A stretch of 64,000 bases of DNA from Schistosoma mansoni (Eukaryota; Platyhelminthes; Trematoda; Strigeidida; Schistosomatidae). The position numbers were made by a program, and so were the translations under genes. The stretch is from assembly GCF_000237925.1 (NCBI RefSeq), contig NC_031496.1, positions 8,223,711 to 8,287,710 on the forward strand, in the 5' to 3' direction. This document shows, one piece after another, positions 37,880 through 49,354 of the stretch. Position 1 is the first letter of the stretch. The number at the start of each line of letters is the position of its first letter. Under the pieces are notes generated by a model that saw only the letters and a program-made list of their open reading frames with translations, was not told the origin of the DNA and searched no databases.

Positions 37880-38079
37880 NNNNNNNNNNNNNNNNNNNNN
37901 NNNNNNNNNNNNNNNNNNNNNNNNNNNNNNNNNNNNNNNNNNNNNNNNNNNNNNNNNNNNNNNNNNNNNNNNNNNNNNNNNNNNNNNNNNNNNNNNNNNN
38001 NNNNNNNNNNNNNNNNNNNNNNNNNNNNNNNNNNNNNNNNNNNNNNNNNNNNNNNNNNNNNNNNNNNNNNNNNNNNNNN
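37880..38079. other. assembly gap (200 N)
   Basis: Default-sized gap that interrupts the Sm-alpha-like copy just after its B box, where the ribozyme should begin. Confidence 0.95.
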
Positions 38080-38245
38080 GGGGGGGGTGAGGGTGGGCGA
38101 GCGGTCGGGGCAGTGGGGGAGTGATGGTGCGGATTGATCAGGAGGGGGAGTGGGGGAGGGAAGGGGGAGCGGAGCGGGGGATTAGAGCGCGGGAGGGGGG
38201 TGGGGGGGAGTTTGGCGGTGGGGGGGGCTGGGGAGGGAGCGGTTT
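38080..38245. other. G-rich low-complexity tract, probable artefact
   Basis: About 165 bp of mostly G with T/A interruptions, abutting the gap in an otherwise AT-rich genome. This is typical of poly-G base-calling at read ends, not biology. Confidence 0.7.
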
Positions 38246-38290
38246 CTCGGACCTCGCCTCACGAGATTTGAACCCAGAATCTCCACATAA
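38246..38290 (-). repeat. SINE head fragment
   Basis: CTCGCCTCACGAGATTTGAA matches the reverse complement of the SINE B-box region. Confidence 0.6.
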
Positions 38291-39040
38291 ACACTTTCTA
38301 ATCGATAATCAGTTGATAAATACATAAGATGAAATGAACTTTTATGTTATCAGAATATTTATTTGTCTTTGAATTCAATGTTAAGGTCAATGTGTTGATT
38401 GATCAATTATAATGGTAGAAATTAAGATTAACTAATCTCTTCTCTAATCATTTATTTTCAATGAAATCTGTTTTTTGAATTATACTTGACTTATAATAAA
38501 TTGTATAATTAGTAATTAACCAATTGTATGTCCCATTTTTCGACTAAACTTTCAATAAAATGCTTTGTAATTATTAAGTTTCGGAAAAAAACAGGATCAT
38601 TGGAGCATTAAAGAAAACTTTGAATCACTTTGATTTTTTTCTGTGTTAATTCGTGTTCATCAAGAATTGGATGAAAAAAGATCAGACTTTTATTTAATTT
38701 TCAATCTATTAAATTGACGAGGATGTCAATTAATTGTATAACCTATTGTAAGGATGGCTCGTTGATAGTTTACGACCTTACTCTGTACACGTTACAAAAG
38801 TGTACAATAGGAAATATTGTGATGGCCGGTAATATGCATTAAAAGGAATGTACATTGTTCAGATGTCGATTCTTGAACTGCTAACATCTAATTGGCGATC
38901 GCTCAACATTTATCATCAATATCGATCAAGAAATAAGAAATGGAAACCTACTGAAATACTTTATGCTGAGAATTCTATATTCTCCCAAAAATATAATATT
39001 GAATAAAGCTAATAATAATTATAATATAAGCAAAGATTGA
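38291..39040. other. no gene recognised
   Basis: AT-rich sequence between retroposon copies. Confidence 0.5.
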
Positions 39041-39316
39041 TAGTGGCTAGCAGTGGAATCCAGGACGCGCGTTTCGTCCTATTTGGGACTAGTCAGCTGG
39101 ATGTACCTGCATCTCAGAGTTGGTGTTCACTCTGGGACTCGAACCCAGTACCATTGGCCCCAAAACCCACCGTGTTATCCACTTGGCTACTGAATCCTGA
39201 TAGCCACTAGCTTTTGCAATGGGTTAAAGTGTGAATTCACTTCATATTGTTTGTTTGAATTGTCCCATTGATGTTTAGGACTGCAACTGATCAGTTCCTC
39301 ATCAAATGATTTTAAC
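39041..39316 (-). repeat. Sm-alpha-type retroposon with hammerhead
   Basis: In minus orientation: a 5' flank shared with 37696, a tRNA-like head with B box GGGTTCGAGTCC, then ATGCAGGTACATCCAG and a hammerhead module. The order matches the known schistosome Sm-alpha family. It is the inverted partner of 37696-37879. Confidence 0.85.
39058..39102 (-). ncRNA. Sm-alpha hammerhead ribozyme, core mutated
   Basis: Stem I is ATCCAG/CTGGAT (6 bp), stem II GTCC/GGAC, then GAAA, short stem III CGCGCG and triplet GUC, all as in the schistosome hammerhead. The core reads CTGACTA instead of CTGANGA: G8, the general acid, is U. It is predicted to be inactive. Confidence 0.85.
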
Positions 39317-39414
39317 TATCCATCCATCTTTGCTGATGATATTTGTGACTCAAGGTAATAACGAAGCAATCTTCACACGATGGACATATTCGAGTAAGAG
39401 AGTGATCGATTTTA

Positions 39415-39460
39415 GTCCTAAACACCAATAGGAAGATTCAAACAAACAATATAAAATGGT
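39415..39460. repeat. dispersed repeat fragment
   Basis: AGTCCTAAACACCAATAGGA and ATTCAAACAAACAATAT are shared with 37730-37790, 53035-53085 and 63845-63890. Confidence 0.6.
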
Positions 39461-39499
39461 TAGTATAGCGTTATGGAGATTGTTAAGTTTCTATTGAGA

Positions 39500-39715
39500 T
39501 CATGAAATCGATCGATGTTAGACCACCATCGAAAACCTGGAACCATTGAACCGCTTTTCATCGTAGTATGTGACTCCTCAGCAATGCGCATCCACGACCC
39601 CGCAAACAGGTTTCCAACCCAGGACCTTCGGTCTAACACGAGGACGCTCAAGCTATAGACCGCTGAGCCGGCATCTAGCAGTGTCAATATCTAGCTTCAA
39701 CCAATACACGATATT
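39500..39715 (-). repeat. tRNA-derived SINE, degenerate
   Basis: Full-length reverse copy. The ribozyme stem I has changed on both strands of the helix (GCATTG/CAATGG against the usual GCACTG/CAGTGC). Stem II is eroded. Confidence 0.8.
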
Positions 39716-39786
39716 GCGCGGCCACCCACCATTGTCTTCAATGAGTAACTGCCTCACAACATTCACGGTTGAGACGGTTAAACATT

Positions 39787-39985
39787 ACCACTGTTGGATG
39801 CCAACTCAGTGGTCTAGAGATTAACTGTTCGCACACGAGATTGAGAGCTCTGGGTCCGAGTCCTGTGTGTGGGATCGTGGATGTGCACTGCTGAGGAGTC
39901 CCACACTAGGACAAATCGGCCGTTCACTGCTTCCGGATTTTTAATGTTGGTCTAACATCCATCCATTCATGATATCAATTTAAAA
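39787..39985 (+). repeat. tRNA-derived SINE
   Basis: Full-length plus copy. Core CTGAGGA and stem II are intact, but the GAAA segment reads AAAT, so the ribozyme (39885-39930) is broken. Confidence 0.85.
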
Positions 39986-40502
39986 ACAAAACGATTTTAA
40001 AATTCACTTTATTCGAATAGCCCGTTTATTCAATAATTTCCACATGTTCAAACTAAAATTAATTCATGTATTATACAATAAAATAAAAAAGGAGAATGTT
40101 TCTCATGTGATATGAAGAAAAAAATATAAACAAAATAATTATGATTAATTTATATGTTACACTAATGGAAAAAAAGAAGGAATCAGAATCCTTCATCAAT
40201 TCTCTTTCTACAGACATGATGAAAGACTATGAATCTATCAGAGTTGAAAATAGAAACTATGATTTTGAATTGGAGACTATGAGGCTCCGGAATTTAGATG
40301 GAAGCACACTTATGATAAAATACTACACCAATACAAATATGATGTTATATGTTATAGTACATACTAAATGCCAAAATATTTGGCTAATTATAATTATAAC
40401 ATTCAGTATTTATCGATGAAACTAACAATTAGCTAAGTCAGAAGGGGTTTTGTGGAGATTTCAGTATTTTTTTTCTGGTATTTTTTTAGTATTTTTCTTA
40501 AT

Positions 40503-40725
40503 TGAAATCATCAGTCAATTGAAGCTAGACCACCATGAAAAACCTGGAAGCATTGGACAGCCGTTTTGTCCTATTGTGGGACTCCCCAGCAGTGCGCATC
40601 CACGACCTCGCCTCGCAAGATTCGAACCCAGGATTTACCAGTCTCGTGCCAGAGCACTTAACCAATAGAACACTGAGCCAGCATCCAACGGTGTTAATGT
40701 CTAACTTCAACCATGATTTCAACTA
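40503..40725 (-). repeat. tRNA-derived SINE, degenerate
   Basis: Full-length reverse copy. The core has A6 changed to G and the G of GAAA to A. Confidence 0.85.
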
Positions 40726-41739
40726 AGAAAAATTAGTCAAGTATTCATCAACGTCAAGAAGGTTATTTTATCAATAAAATAGGTGCAACTATGAACACCT
40801 TTTTTTACTTGTGTGTAATAATCAATAATCGTTTTGATTTTATAATGGGTAAAACTGACTTTCGATTTGTGTCTGTCAGTTGAAATCTATTTTCCGATAT
40901 ACTGAAGTTCACTTATGAAAACGCTTGTTAATTTCCCCAAATTAGTTAGACAACAAAAAGAACTTGACTTGAAAAATTAATTTTCTAGGTTTTTGTTTAA
41001 CGCATTGGCCGTACACATATCACTGTTAATTAACTATAAACCTGTTATTAAGATGTACCATATCCATCGTAGTTATGATTTAATGCTATTGATTATTTAT
41101 GGTGCATCATAATCATGTCTTTCTGCATATAATACTATTGTAAAAAATAACACAAGGTACTTAAGTGACTTTCTGCTAACCTGACTGATAGATTTAGGAA
41201 AGAGAGAAAATTACATGATCGATCTATCGTTAGTATAATCCGAAAACTGTGTTACCGGACTCATTGTCAGTATTTATGGAAAAATTCATGACACTTTTAT
41301 TACTAAAGTACCATATCTCCCTTCAATAATTTCAAAATTGTCTCACCAATAAAAGTTTTTTTACATTGTAGTGAACAAAACACCAATCGCGGACAATCGA
41401 ATGCATTTAAGCACAATTTACAGACTATCTCACTAACTTCTGATAACCATACAGCTAACAGTTCATTTGCAAAATAACAACCAATTGTCTCAATCTTCAC
41501 TGTTCTTTCTATAAGTATCAGTTCATCTTCTCTAATTTCATTGTTCATGCATTTTCCTACCAATCGCGCTTAGTTTCAGTTCTTTCCTTATCGGTCTTCT
41601 GCCAAAATACATTCTTTGTATGACCATCACCATATACTACTTATATAGATATAAGTAGACCACATTACAACATATCTCTAAATGATCACTAGCTTTATAA
41701 AATAACCCACTTCAGGTCATATACAGCCTTCAGGCCTTA
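40726..41739. other. no gene recognised
   Basis: AT-rich sequence up to the LTR element. A minus-strand frame at 41303-41563 has several cysteines but no supporting context. Confidence 0.45.
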
Positions 41740-41744
41740 GTTTT
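41740..41744. repeat. target-site duplication of LTR element, left
   Basis: GTTTT, repeated at 47190-47194. Confidence 0.9.
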
Positions 41745-42317
41745 TGTTATATACTAGGAAAAAAGTAAGTACTGATAACTTACGGGACCTCTTATTAGAC
41801 TATTAATCTATTTATATTCCTATGGTATAACTATTCAGTAACTGGATTATCTATGTCTATATTCATCTTATTACTGGCTTCATTTTGACCTATTTATTAT
41901 TATATGATTTATTGTTCCTAAATTATACTCGGTTTATTGAGTACTGTCTCCCACGCTTCCAGCCACGTTTGGCTTGATTTTGTACAAATATTATTTTCTA
42001 TTTTATGGTGTGGTGTGGTCTGCCTGTCTGGTATATAGACAAAGTATGTTTGAAATAAACGATTCGCATTACAGCAGCTGCTATTGGTGTTTTGGACTCA
42101 AGTGGACGGGTTAGGTGGATAAGGACCAATAAGGACGCTAGATTACTCATACTAATCGAACGTCATTGTCACAGTGTGAAGGTCGTAGAAGTCGTATTCT
42201 ATTGGTGGATAATTTACGCGAATTACGTTCTTGTTAAATTCGTAAAGTCATAATGAATCAGCGACCACCTTGATCAAGTCATAACAATTGGCTACAGCCT
42301 AGGTCAAATACATAACA
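41745..42317 (+). repeat. 5' LTR of Gypsy element
   Basis: 573 bp, beginning TGTTATATACTAGG and ending AATACATAACA. It differs from the 3' LTR at only three positions that I found. Confidence 0.97.
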
Positions 42318-42320
42318 AAT

Positions 42321-42333
42321 TGGCGACGGGGAT
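42321..42333 (+). promoter_or_regulatory. primer-binding site
   Basis: TGGCGACGGGGAT, three bases after the LTR. The TGG pairs with the CCA end of the priming tRNA; the tRNA identity was not determined. Confidence 0.75.
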
Positions 42334-42443
42334 TCTGGAAAAAAAATACAGCAACCGGTGACGTCATTTTGGAATTAAATAATCCATAATAATTGCCGGT
42401 GTTCTTTTTTTGGATTTATTATTATTATTCACATTTTAAAAAA

Positions 42444-43373
42444 ATGTCAATTTCTGCAGAACAGTTACAGTTAATATTGCAGCAGCAGCAGCAGATGTTA
42501 GCTTCTCAACAACAACTCATGGAAGCACTTTTGGGGAAAATGTCTATTCAGCAAGATATTCCAGAACATAAAAGCATAGAGTCATATCTTAATCCAATTC
42601 CAGAATTTATTTTCGATGCAGACAGCGGTCACACTTTTGAAGCATGGTTTGGCAGAATTGAAGATATTTTCCGAGTAGAATTTGCTGCTATGGAGGACGC
42701 AAAGAAAGTCCGGTTGCTCTTACAGAAACTTGGTCCTAATGAGCATCAGAAGTATAAAAACCATATCCTGCCTAAACATCCACGAGAGATTAGTTTCGAT
42801 GAAACTGTTAACATTTTAAATAAAATGTTCTGTGAACAGATGTCTCTATTTCGTATCCGGTATAATTGTCTACAACTGACTAGAGAAGCTGATGAGGATT
42901 ATACTACGTATACCGGAAGAGTAAATTTACAAGCGGAACGATTTAAATTAAATGTGTTAACCAGTGATCAATTTAAATGCTTATTATTTATTTCTGGTCT
43001 GAATTCTCCCAGCGATGCTGATGTTCACATGAAGTTATTATCTCGTATGGAACATGACGAAGGAATGACGCTACAAACTGTTACTGGTGAGTGTCAAGGA
43101 TTAATAAACTTGAAACAGGATTCGGCTATGTTAGAAACCAAAAGTGCTGCACCATCTAATCATTCTGTCCATGCTGTTAAGACAAGTCAACGACAAAAAA
43201 GTGCCAAAAGTTATAAACATCACACAAAGATTCCTAAACCTTCAACGAAATGTTGGTATTGCGGCGCGTGACACTTTTCAAGATTTTGCAGATTTAGAAA
43301 TCATAGATGCACGGTGTGCAATAAACTTGGTCATAAAGAATCAGTTTGCCGGACTAGAGAAAATTTGAGATAA
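42444..43373 (+). pseudogene. gag of Gypsy element, stop in zinc knuckle
   Basis: The best ATG (42444) opens a 275-codon frame: a glutamine-rich N terminus, then a capsid-like helical region with FEAWFGRIEDIF and a YTTYTGRVNLQAERF stretch. The nucleocapsid zinc-knuckle region begins CWYCG at the end and is cut by an in-frame TGA at 43269-43271. Beyond the stop the same frame continues through more Cys/His positions to a TAA at 43371. Pol lies in the same frame downstream. The TGA is probably a lesion, because it falls inside the metal-binding motif. Confidence 0.9.
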
Positions 43374-43445
43374 AAGCCGACGAAGCGTCCTCACCAGTTT
43401 CAAAACAAATATATTAACAGTATATATTCTACACGGGCTCTAAGC

Positions 43446-44738
43446 ATGATAGATAAAAGAAGGTATGTGGAATTAGTGGCTAATGGTGTTAATGTCCGAT
43501 TACAATTGGATACAGCGTCAGATATCACATTGATCTCTAAACGAACATGGAATTTAATTGGTTGTCCACAAATATTACCTACTGAGCATACGGCACGGAA
43601 TGCGTCCGGAGATATATTAAAGCTTGTTGGAATTATAAAATGCTCTGTTAAATTTCGAGATAACTACTTCACAGGAAATTGTTATTTAACGAACAGACAT
43701 GACTTAGACCTTATTGGAATAGACTGGATAGATAAACTAAACCTATGGGATGTACCATTGAGTGAAGTATGCACGATGAAGTGCACAAATAGTCCCAGAG
43801 ATCTACCCATGGTTCATGTAACTAAGAAAGCCGTAACGATAGAAGACCTCTTACAGGAACACAAAAAGTTGTTCCAGAACAAATTTGGATGCTGTACCAT
43901 TGGAAAGGCAAAGTTATATTTACGACAGGATGTAAAACCTGTTTTTTTTCCAAAACGACAAGTCCCGTATGCAGCCACCGATAAAGTTGACAAGGAACTA
44001 GATCGATTAGAGAAACTGGGTGTTATACAACCGGTTAATTATTCAGCATGGGCAGCACCAATAGTAGTAGTGCAGAAAGCAAACGGAACTATTCACTTGT
44101 GTGCAGACTTTTCAACAGGATTAAACGATGCTTTACAAAATCACTCATATCCACTTCCCTTGCCAGAAGATTTGTTTATTAAACTAAACGGTGGACGTTA
44201 CTTTTCCAAACTTGATTTATCTGAAGCTTATTTACAAGTAGGAGTTGAAGAAGATTCGAGGGAGCTATTAACCATTAATACCCACCGTGGACTTTATCAG
44301 TTTAGCAGATTACCGTTTGGCGTAAAACCAGCTCCAGCAATTTTCCAACAGATAATGGATACCATGTTGTCTAAACTTGAAGGTGTGGCAGTTTATTTGG
44401 ACGATATTATAGTTGTTGCCTCTTCTGCTCACGAACTGATGAGTCGGTTAGACGTAGTGCTCCATAGAATATCGCAAGCCGGTTTTCAATTACAAAAAGA
44501 AAAGTGTCAATTTATGCTGGATTCTGTTAAATATCTCGGATATATATTTGATAAAGATGGTCGCCGGCCAGATCCGGATAATATAAATGCCATCAAAAAT
44601 ATGCCCACACCAACTGATGTTACGACTCTCCGTTCATTCTTGGGGATGATTGGATATTATAGTATGTTTGTACCCCAGATGTATAAATTGAGACACCCGT
44701 TAAATCAACTTTTGATGGCTAACGCAACATGGCACTAG
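43446..44738 (+). pseudogene. pol, first part: protease and reverse transcriptase
   Basis: The aspartic protease site is at LDTASDITLI (near residue 21). The RT domain follows, with LDLSEAY, the LPFGVKPAPAIFQ block and catalytic YLDDIIV, then the connection region KYLGYIFDKDGR. The frame ends at a TAG (44736-44738) just before the RNase H domain, where the family normally has tryptophan. Read as an interrupted gene. Confidence 0.95.
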
Positions 44739-46597
44739 ACAAAAGAATGCCAATATTCTTTCGATGAAATAAAAAGGATTTTATCTCCTAAACTATTGCT
44801 GACTCATTACAATCCTAAGCTTGAAATAATTGTAGCCGCTGATGCTTCCAACTATGGAATTGGGGCTGTTATCATAGTTTTCCTGATGGTAAAGAGAAAC
44901 CAATTGCTCATGTATCCCGAACACTTAACCCAGCTGAACGAAAATATAATCAGATTGAAAAAGAAGGACTAGCTATAGTTTTTGCAGTAAAGAAATTTCA
45001 TAAAATGATTTATGGACGTCGATTTAATCTTCTAACAGATCACAAGCCGCTTTTATCTATATTTGGGTCGAAGTCAGGTATTCCTGCATATACAGCTAAT
45101 CGATTACAACGCTGGGCTATTACACTACTTGCTTATGATTTCCGAATTCTATATAAATCAACTGAAAAGTTTGGACAAGCTGATGTTTTATCTCGATTAA
45201 TTGCTAATCAGAAGCAGGAAAGCGAAGATTCTATTATTGCAACGATATCATTGGAAGAAGATATCCACCAAATATTACAAGTTGCTATAAAAGCAACACC
45301 ATTATCCGCTGAAGATATTAGACGCTACACTCAAGAAGACGGAGAGCTGAAACGGATTATAAGTTACCTTGAACATGGTTGGCCTGCTCATATAGACAAC
45401 AAAAACATTGAACAGTATGCTCACCGACGAAATTCCTTATCGCTCGTGGACGGGTGCCTAATGTTTGGAAATCGAGTTATTGTACCCACAAGCCTACGCT
45501 GGAAGGTGATGTTAGAACTGCACGCTGCACACCCAGGGGTAGCGCGGATGAAAGCACTTGCACGCGGTTATGTATATTGGCCGAATATTGATGCGCAGAT
45601 TGAAGAATATGTTGCGAAATGTTCCGCATGTGCAAAAGCCATGAAAGCCCCTCGCAAGACCGAAATGCAGAGTTGGGGAACACCGTCAAATCCGTGGTCA
45701 AGAGTTCATGTAGATTTTGCTGGTCCTATAAACGGTAAACAGTTCTTGATAATCGTTGATGCTTTCTCCAAGTGGCCAGAAGTCCACTATATGAAATCTG
45801 TCTCAACACAAGCTACTGTGAAGAAACTGAGGCAAGTATTCAGTTGTTTTGGGTGTCCAGATATATTGGTGTCAGATAATGGACCACAGTTTACCTCTGC
45901 TGAATTTTCGAGGTTCTGCATTGCCAATGCCATTAGGCATATTAAGACACCCCCATACCATCCACAGTCTAACGGTTTAGTCGAAAGGTTTTTGGACACT
46001 TTTAAAAGAGCATTGCTTAAAGCCGAAGGGGAAGGAGAAATAGAAGATAGAATTCAACGATTTTTACTAAGGTACCGCGCAACCCCCAACCCAGCAACAA
46101 ATAACCAAGAAAGCCCGGCAGAAGTGATTTTTGGAAGAAAGATTAGAATACCTATAGAACAAATGAAGCCAAAACCTGAAATTAGTCTCCGCAAGAATAA
46201 GCGAATGGAACGGCAGTTCAACAAAAGGCATGGTGCTTTACCCAGAAGGTTTAATGTGGGACAAGCAGTAATGGCAAGAGATTTCCAGGGAGTAAAGCCA
46301 ACCTGGAAATTTGGCATCATAGTCCGAAGAAAAGGGAAAGTTATTTATGAAGTGAAAGTTGGACAAAAGATATGGGTACGACATGCGAACCAGATACAGC
46401 CGACCAGACAGGAGTGGGAGATAGGAAGTGATAGAAAGCATGATATACCATTATATATATTAACCGAGTCGGATAATGAAATTAAAAAGGACCCGAATAA
46501 AAAGAAGACGTGTACAACACTCCCAAGGCGGTCGCAGAGCATCAGGCGGAAACCTAATCGTATAAAAATAAATCCCAAGGATCGTTATTATCCATGA
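44739..46597 (+). pseudogene. pol, second part: RNase H and integrase
   Basis: After the TAG the original frame continues with the RNase H start ([13 protein letters not shown]). It then shifts by one base near 44868, and the rest is open to 46597. The later part has DHKPLL of RNase H, an integrase HHCC zinc finger (HAAHPGVARMKAL...CSACAKA) and the DDE core: D in VHVDFAGP, D in LVSDNGPQF, E in SNGLVERF. A basic C-terminal domain follows. The frameshift separates RNase H from RT and integrase. Confidence 0.93.
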
Positions 46598-46603
46598 TGC
46601 TTC

Positions 46604-46616
46604 AAAAAAGGGGAGG
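46604..46616 (+). promoter_or_regulatory. polypurine tract
   Basis: AAAAAAGGGGAGG, immediately before the 3' LTR; it primes plus-strand DNA synthesis. Confidence 0.9.
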
Positions 46617-47189
46617 TGTTATATACTAGGAAAAAAGTAAGTACTGATAACTTACGGGACCTCTTATTAGACTATTAATCTATTTATATTCCTATGGTAT
46701 AACTATTCAGTAACTGGATTATCTATGTCTATATTCATCTTATTACTGGCTTCATTTTGACCTATTTATTATTATATGATTTATTGTTCCTAAATTATAC
46801 TCGGTTTATTGAGTACTGTCTCCCACGCTTCCAGCCACGTTTGGCTTGATTTTGTACAAATATTATTTTCTATTTTATGGTGTGGTGTGGTCTGCCTGTC
46901 TGGTATATAGACAAAGTATGTTTGAAATAAACGATTCGCATTACAGCAGCTGCTATTGGTGTTTTGGACTCAAGTGGACGGGTTAGGTGGATAAGGACCA
47001 ATAAGGACTCTAGATTACTCATACTAATCGAACGTCATTGTCACAGTGTGAAGGTCGTAGAAGTCGTATTCTGTTGGTGGATAATTTACGCGAATTACGT
47101 TCTTGTTAAATTCGTAAAGTCATAATGAATCAGCGACCACCTTGATCAAGTCATAACAATTGGCTACAGCCTAGGCCAAATACATAACA
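46617..47189 (+). repeat. 3' LTR of Gypsy element
   Basis: 573 bp, the same length as the 5' LTR. It differs from it in GGACTCTAG against GGACGCTAG, TTCTGTTGG against TTCTATTGG, and CTAGGCC against CTAGGTC. Confidence 0.97.
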
Positions 47190-47194
47190 GTTTT
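47190..47194. repeat. target-site duplication of LTR element, right
   Basis: GTTTT. Confidence 0.9.
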
Positions 47195-47949
47195 AGTACC
47201 TCTATTCTAAACAAAACTAACTTATATAGCAAATCTTGTAAATTCTTCAATGTTAGACTGATATTATTAATTAATGCACCAACTCTGAACTAATTAACAA
47301 AGTAATGAAACTAATTACAAACAAATTAGAAAAGAGTGAAATTCTTTACATCATTATCTACTTCTTAATACAATAATAGAATGTTATGTGTTTTCAATAA
47401 GTCTAGTTGTAAAGCTACATAATTCAAACTAAAATCAATCTATATAATATTTCATTGAAAACGGATGTCTTCTGATGTGCTGATCATGATAGTCACCGAG
47501 TTTATCAAATAATCTCCACAAAACCCCTTCTGATATTTCTAATAAGTCTGGTTGATAACTGGCAACCAGTATGAAATCTTGGTTCATATGTTCTGGTCGA
47601 TTACTTGTCAGTCAGTTATCAGCCAAGCTTAACGTAGAACTTGAGATATTAGTGAATAGATTCAAGCTGCTACATCACATCAGCATAACTGGATTCCAAA
47701 GTGGTATAAATAATGACAGTATCAGTGATAATAGAAAAGATTATCCAATGAAGGTATGACAAGAGAAGATAATGTGGATTTGTGGGATAAACAAAACAGC
47801 TAAGATAAATTACAAACTTAGGAACTAAAGGAAGACAAACAGTAAAAGCACTTACGCCGCTGAAAACGATTTTGAGTCATGTCACCCAACGTGTTTAAAC
47901 AAGTAGTCTTCACATGCAAACACAGCTCCGTCCAACAGTCAATGACTTC
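47195..47949. other. no gene recognised
   Basis: AT-rich sequence, with a scrap of SINE flank (CTCCACAAAACCCCTTCTGA) at 47514-47533. Confidence 0.4.
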
Positions 47950-48290
47950 ACGAACTGATATTATCTCTTGGTTCGGACACCCCTAACTTTCCTCCAACCT
48001 ACCTTTATACCATTCAGCATCGTCCATCAAGGTCAGTTATACATAATAGATATCCCAAACATTTCAGTCGATAAGTATCAACAACCTAACTAGTTGGTTT
48101 GCCGTCTTTATCTAATTCCCTGCATCTAAATTCCTTGGTGATTTCAATATACACATGCAATGATCTGATGTCACCTATGATCAAATACCAGTTACCCAAG
48201 AATGTCTTCCGATCTCAAACGTTATGTCTCGCATTCATAAATTAAAAGGACAAAACTGATACGCAATTTACTTGTTTCTTCGTTAGAAAA
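47950..48290 (+). pseudogene. possible LINE endonuclease remnant
   Basis: One frame contains SKFLGDFNIHMQ, resembling the LLGDFN motif of the APE endonuclease of CR1/RTE LINEs, with stops on both sides. Weak. Confidence 0.3.
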
Positions 48291-49354
48291 CAGACATATC
48301 GCCTACGCCACAAAAGATGTAAGTTGGTGAAAGCCAACCAGGTTTTCTGAATTCGTGCCGAGATTTCGTCCGAAACCAAAGCACCATAGCTGATGGAATT
48401 TCAGAGACAAATAAAGTGTTCGGCTTACTCTACAACTTCACTCCTCATCATTAGCGTTGCTGCAGATTGATTACCTCTAACCGCTTAATAATTCAACTAT
48501 CCCAGTCACTTAGGCTGGTGATAAAATTGCAACTTCATTCTCAGTACTCGACCAGAAATAGGTACTACAAATTTGAAGACGCTTATCAGTATAACTTGTT
48601 ACTTTATTGGTATACCTAATACTTCTTTCGAGTATTTCAATTATTTCTACTTAAATTCCATCTGTGCAATACTCTAATAAACTCCATTTATAAATCCTAT
48701 ATTTCCTCAAATTACGTAAACGTAGGTATTTTTAATGTTTGTAACACTGATACTCCCTAGACATAGGGGAAAGTATCCAGGATTAAGAAACCAGTCAGCT
48801 TAGGATTTTCAATTTCACTAAAAGTATCTATCATCTGAAGTCAAAAATGGTAATCATATTTAAGTTTGGAAGTACATAATTACCCACCATAACCTTATCA
48901 AAACAAAACCAAACTAGTCATTATCAGTTTGCTAATTAACACGAGTCTCTATCATATAAATAATGGAGACTATTTAAGCAAACCTTTAAAGAAGAACAGT
49001 GATGATTAAATCCTACCAGATTATTTAATCTAGACTCTGAAATAAAGAAAATCAATATTACAACCCACTATGTAATCGAATAAGTACCATATAAATCTGA
49101 GTGATTTAATTTTTCTTGAGTCCATACTCATAGCTGAATGATTTCTGACTGTCTAATTTAAACCATAATTTGTAGAATCAAATCTACTTCAAATATATTA
49201 CTGTATAGTAGTTATCTTATAAAGTAAACACAGAAAATTACTTCCCCCCCCCCGAAATTTTTGAGTTAAACAAATCGAGAGTATGAAAAGTTTCATTAAT
49301 TATATAGATTAATTCATACCAATCGATTTTGTAATATATCTGCTTAGTAATTAA
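48291..49354. other. no gene recognised
   Basis: AT-rich sequence with a run of ten C at 49244-49253. Confidence 0.45.

Larger units (their letters stand above)
41745..47189 (+). mobile_element. Gypsy (Ty3-type) LTR retrotransposon, 5,445 bp
   Basis: A complete element: two 573-bp LTRs, a primer-binding site beginning TGGCGACGG at 42321, gag, pol in the order protease, RT, RNase H, integrase (which defines Gypsy/Metaviridae), and a polypurine tract at 46604-46616. It is flanked by the 5-bp duplication GTTTT. LTR divergence of about 3/573 shows a recent insertion. The coding region is interrupted in gag and twice in pol, so this copy cannot make its own proteins. Confidence 0.97.

Noticed and set aside
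38080-38245. G-quadruplex or GC-rich promoter
   Set aside because: It abuts an N gap and its composition is alien to the genome, so an artefact is the simpler explanation.
41303-41563. Cysteine-containing minus-strand frame next to the LTR element
   Set aside because: Frames of this length are common by chance here. The nominal start is not ATG, and no splice or homology support was seen.
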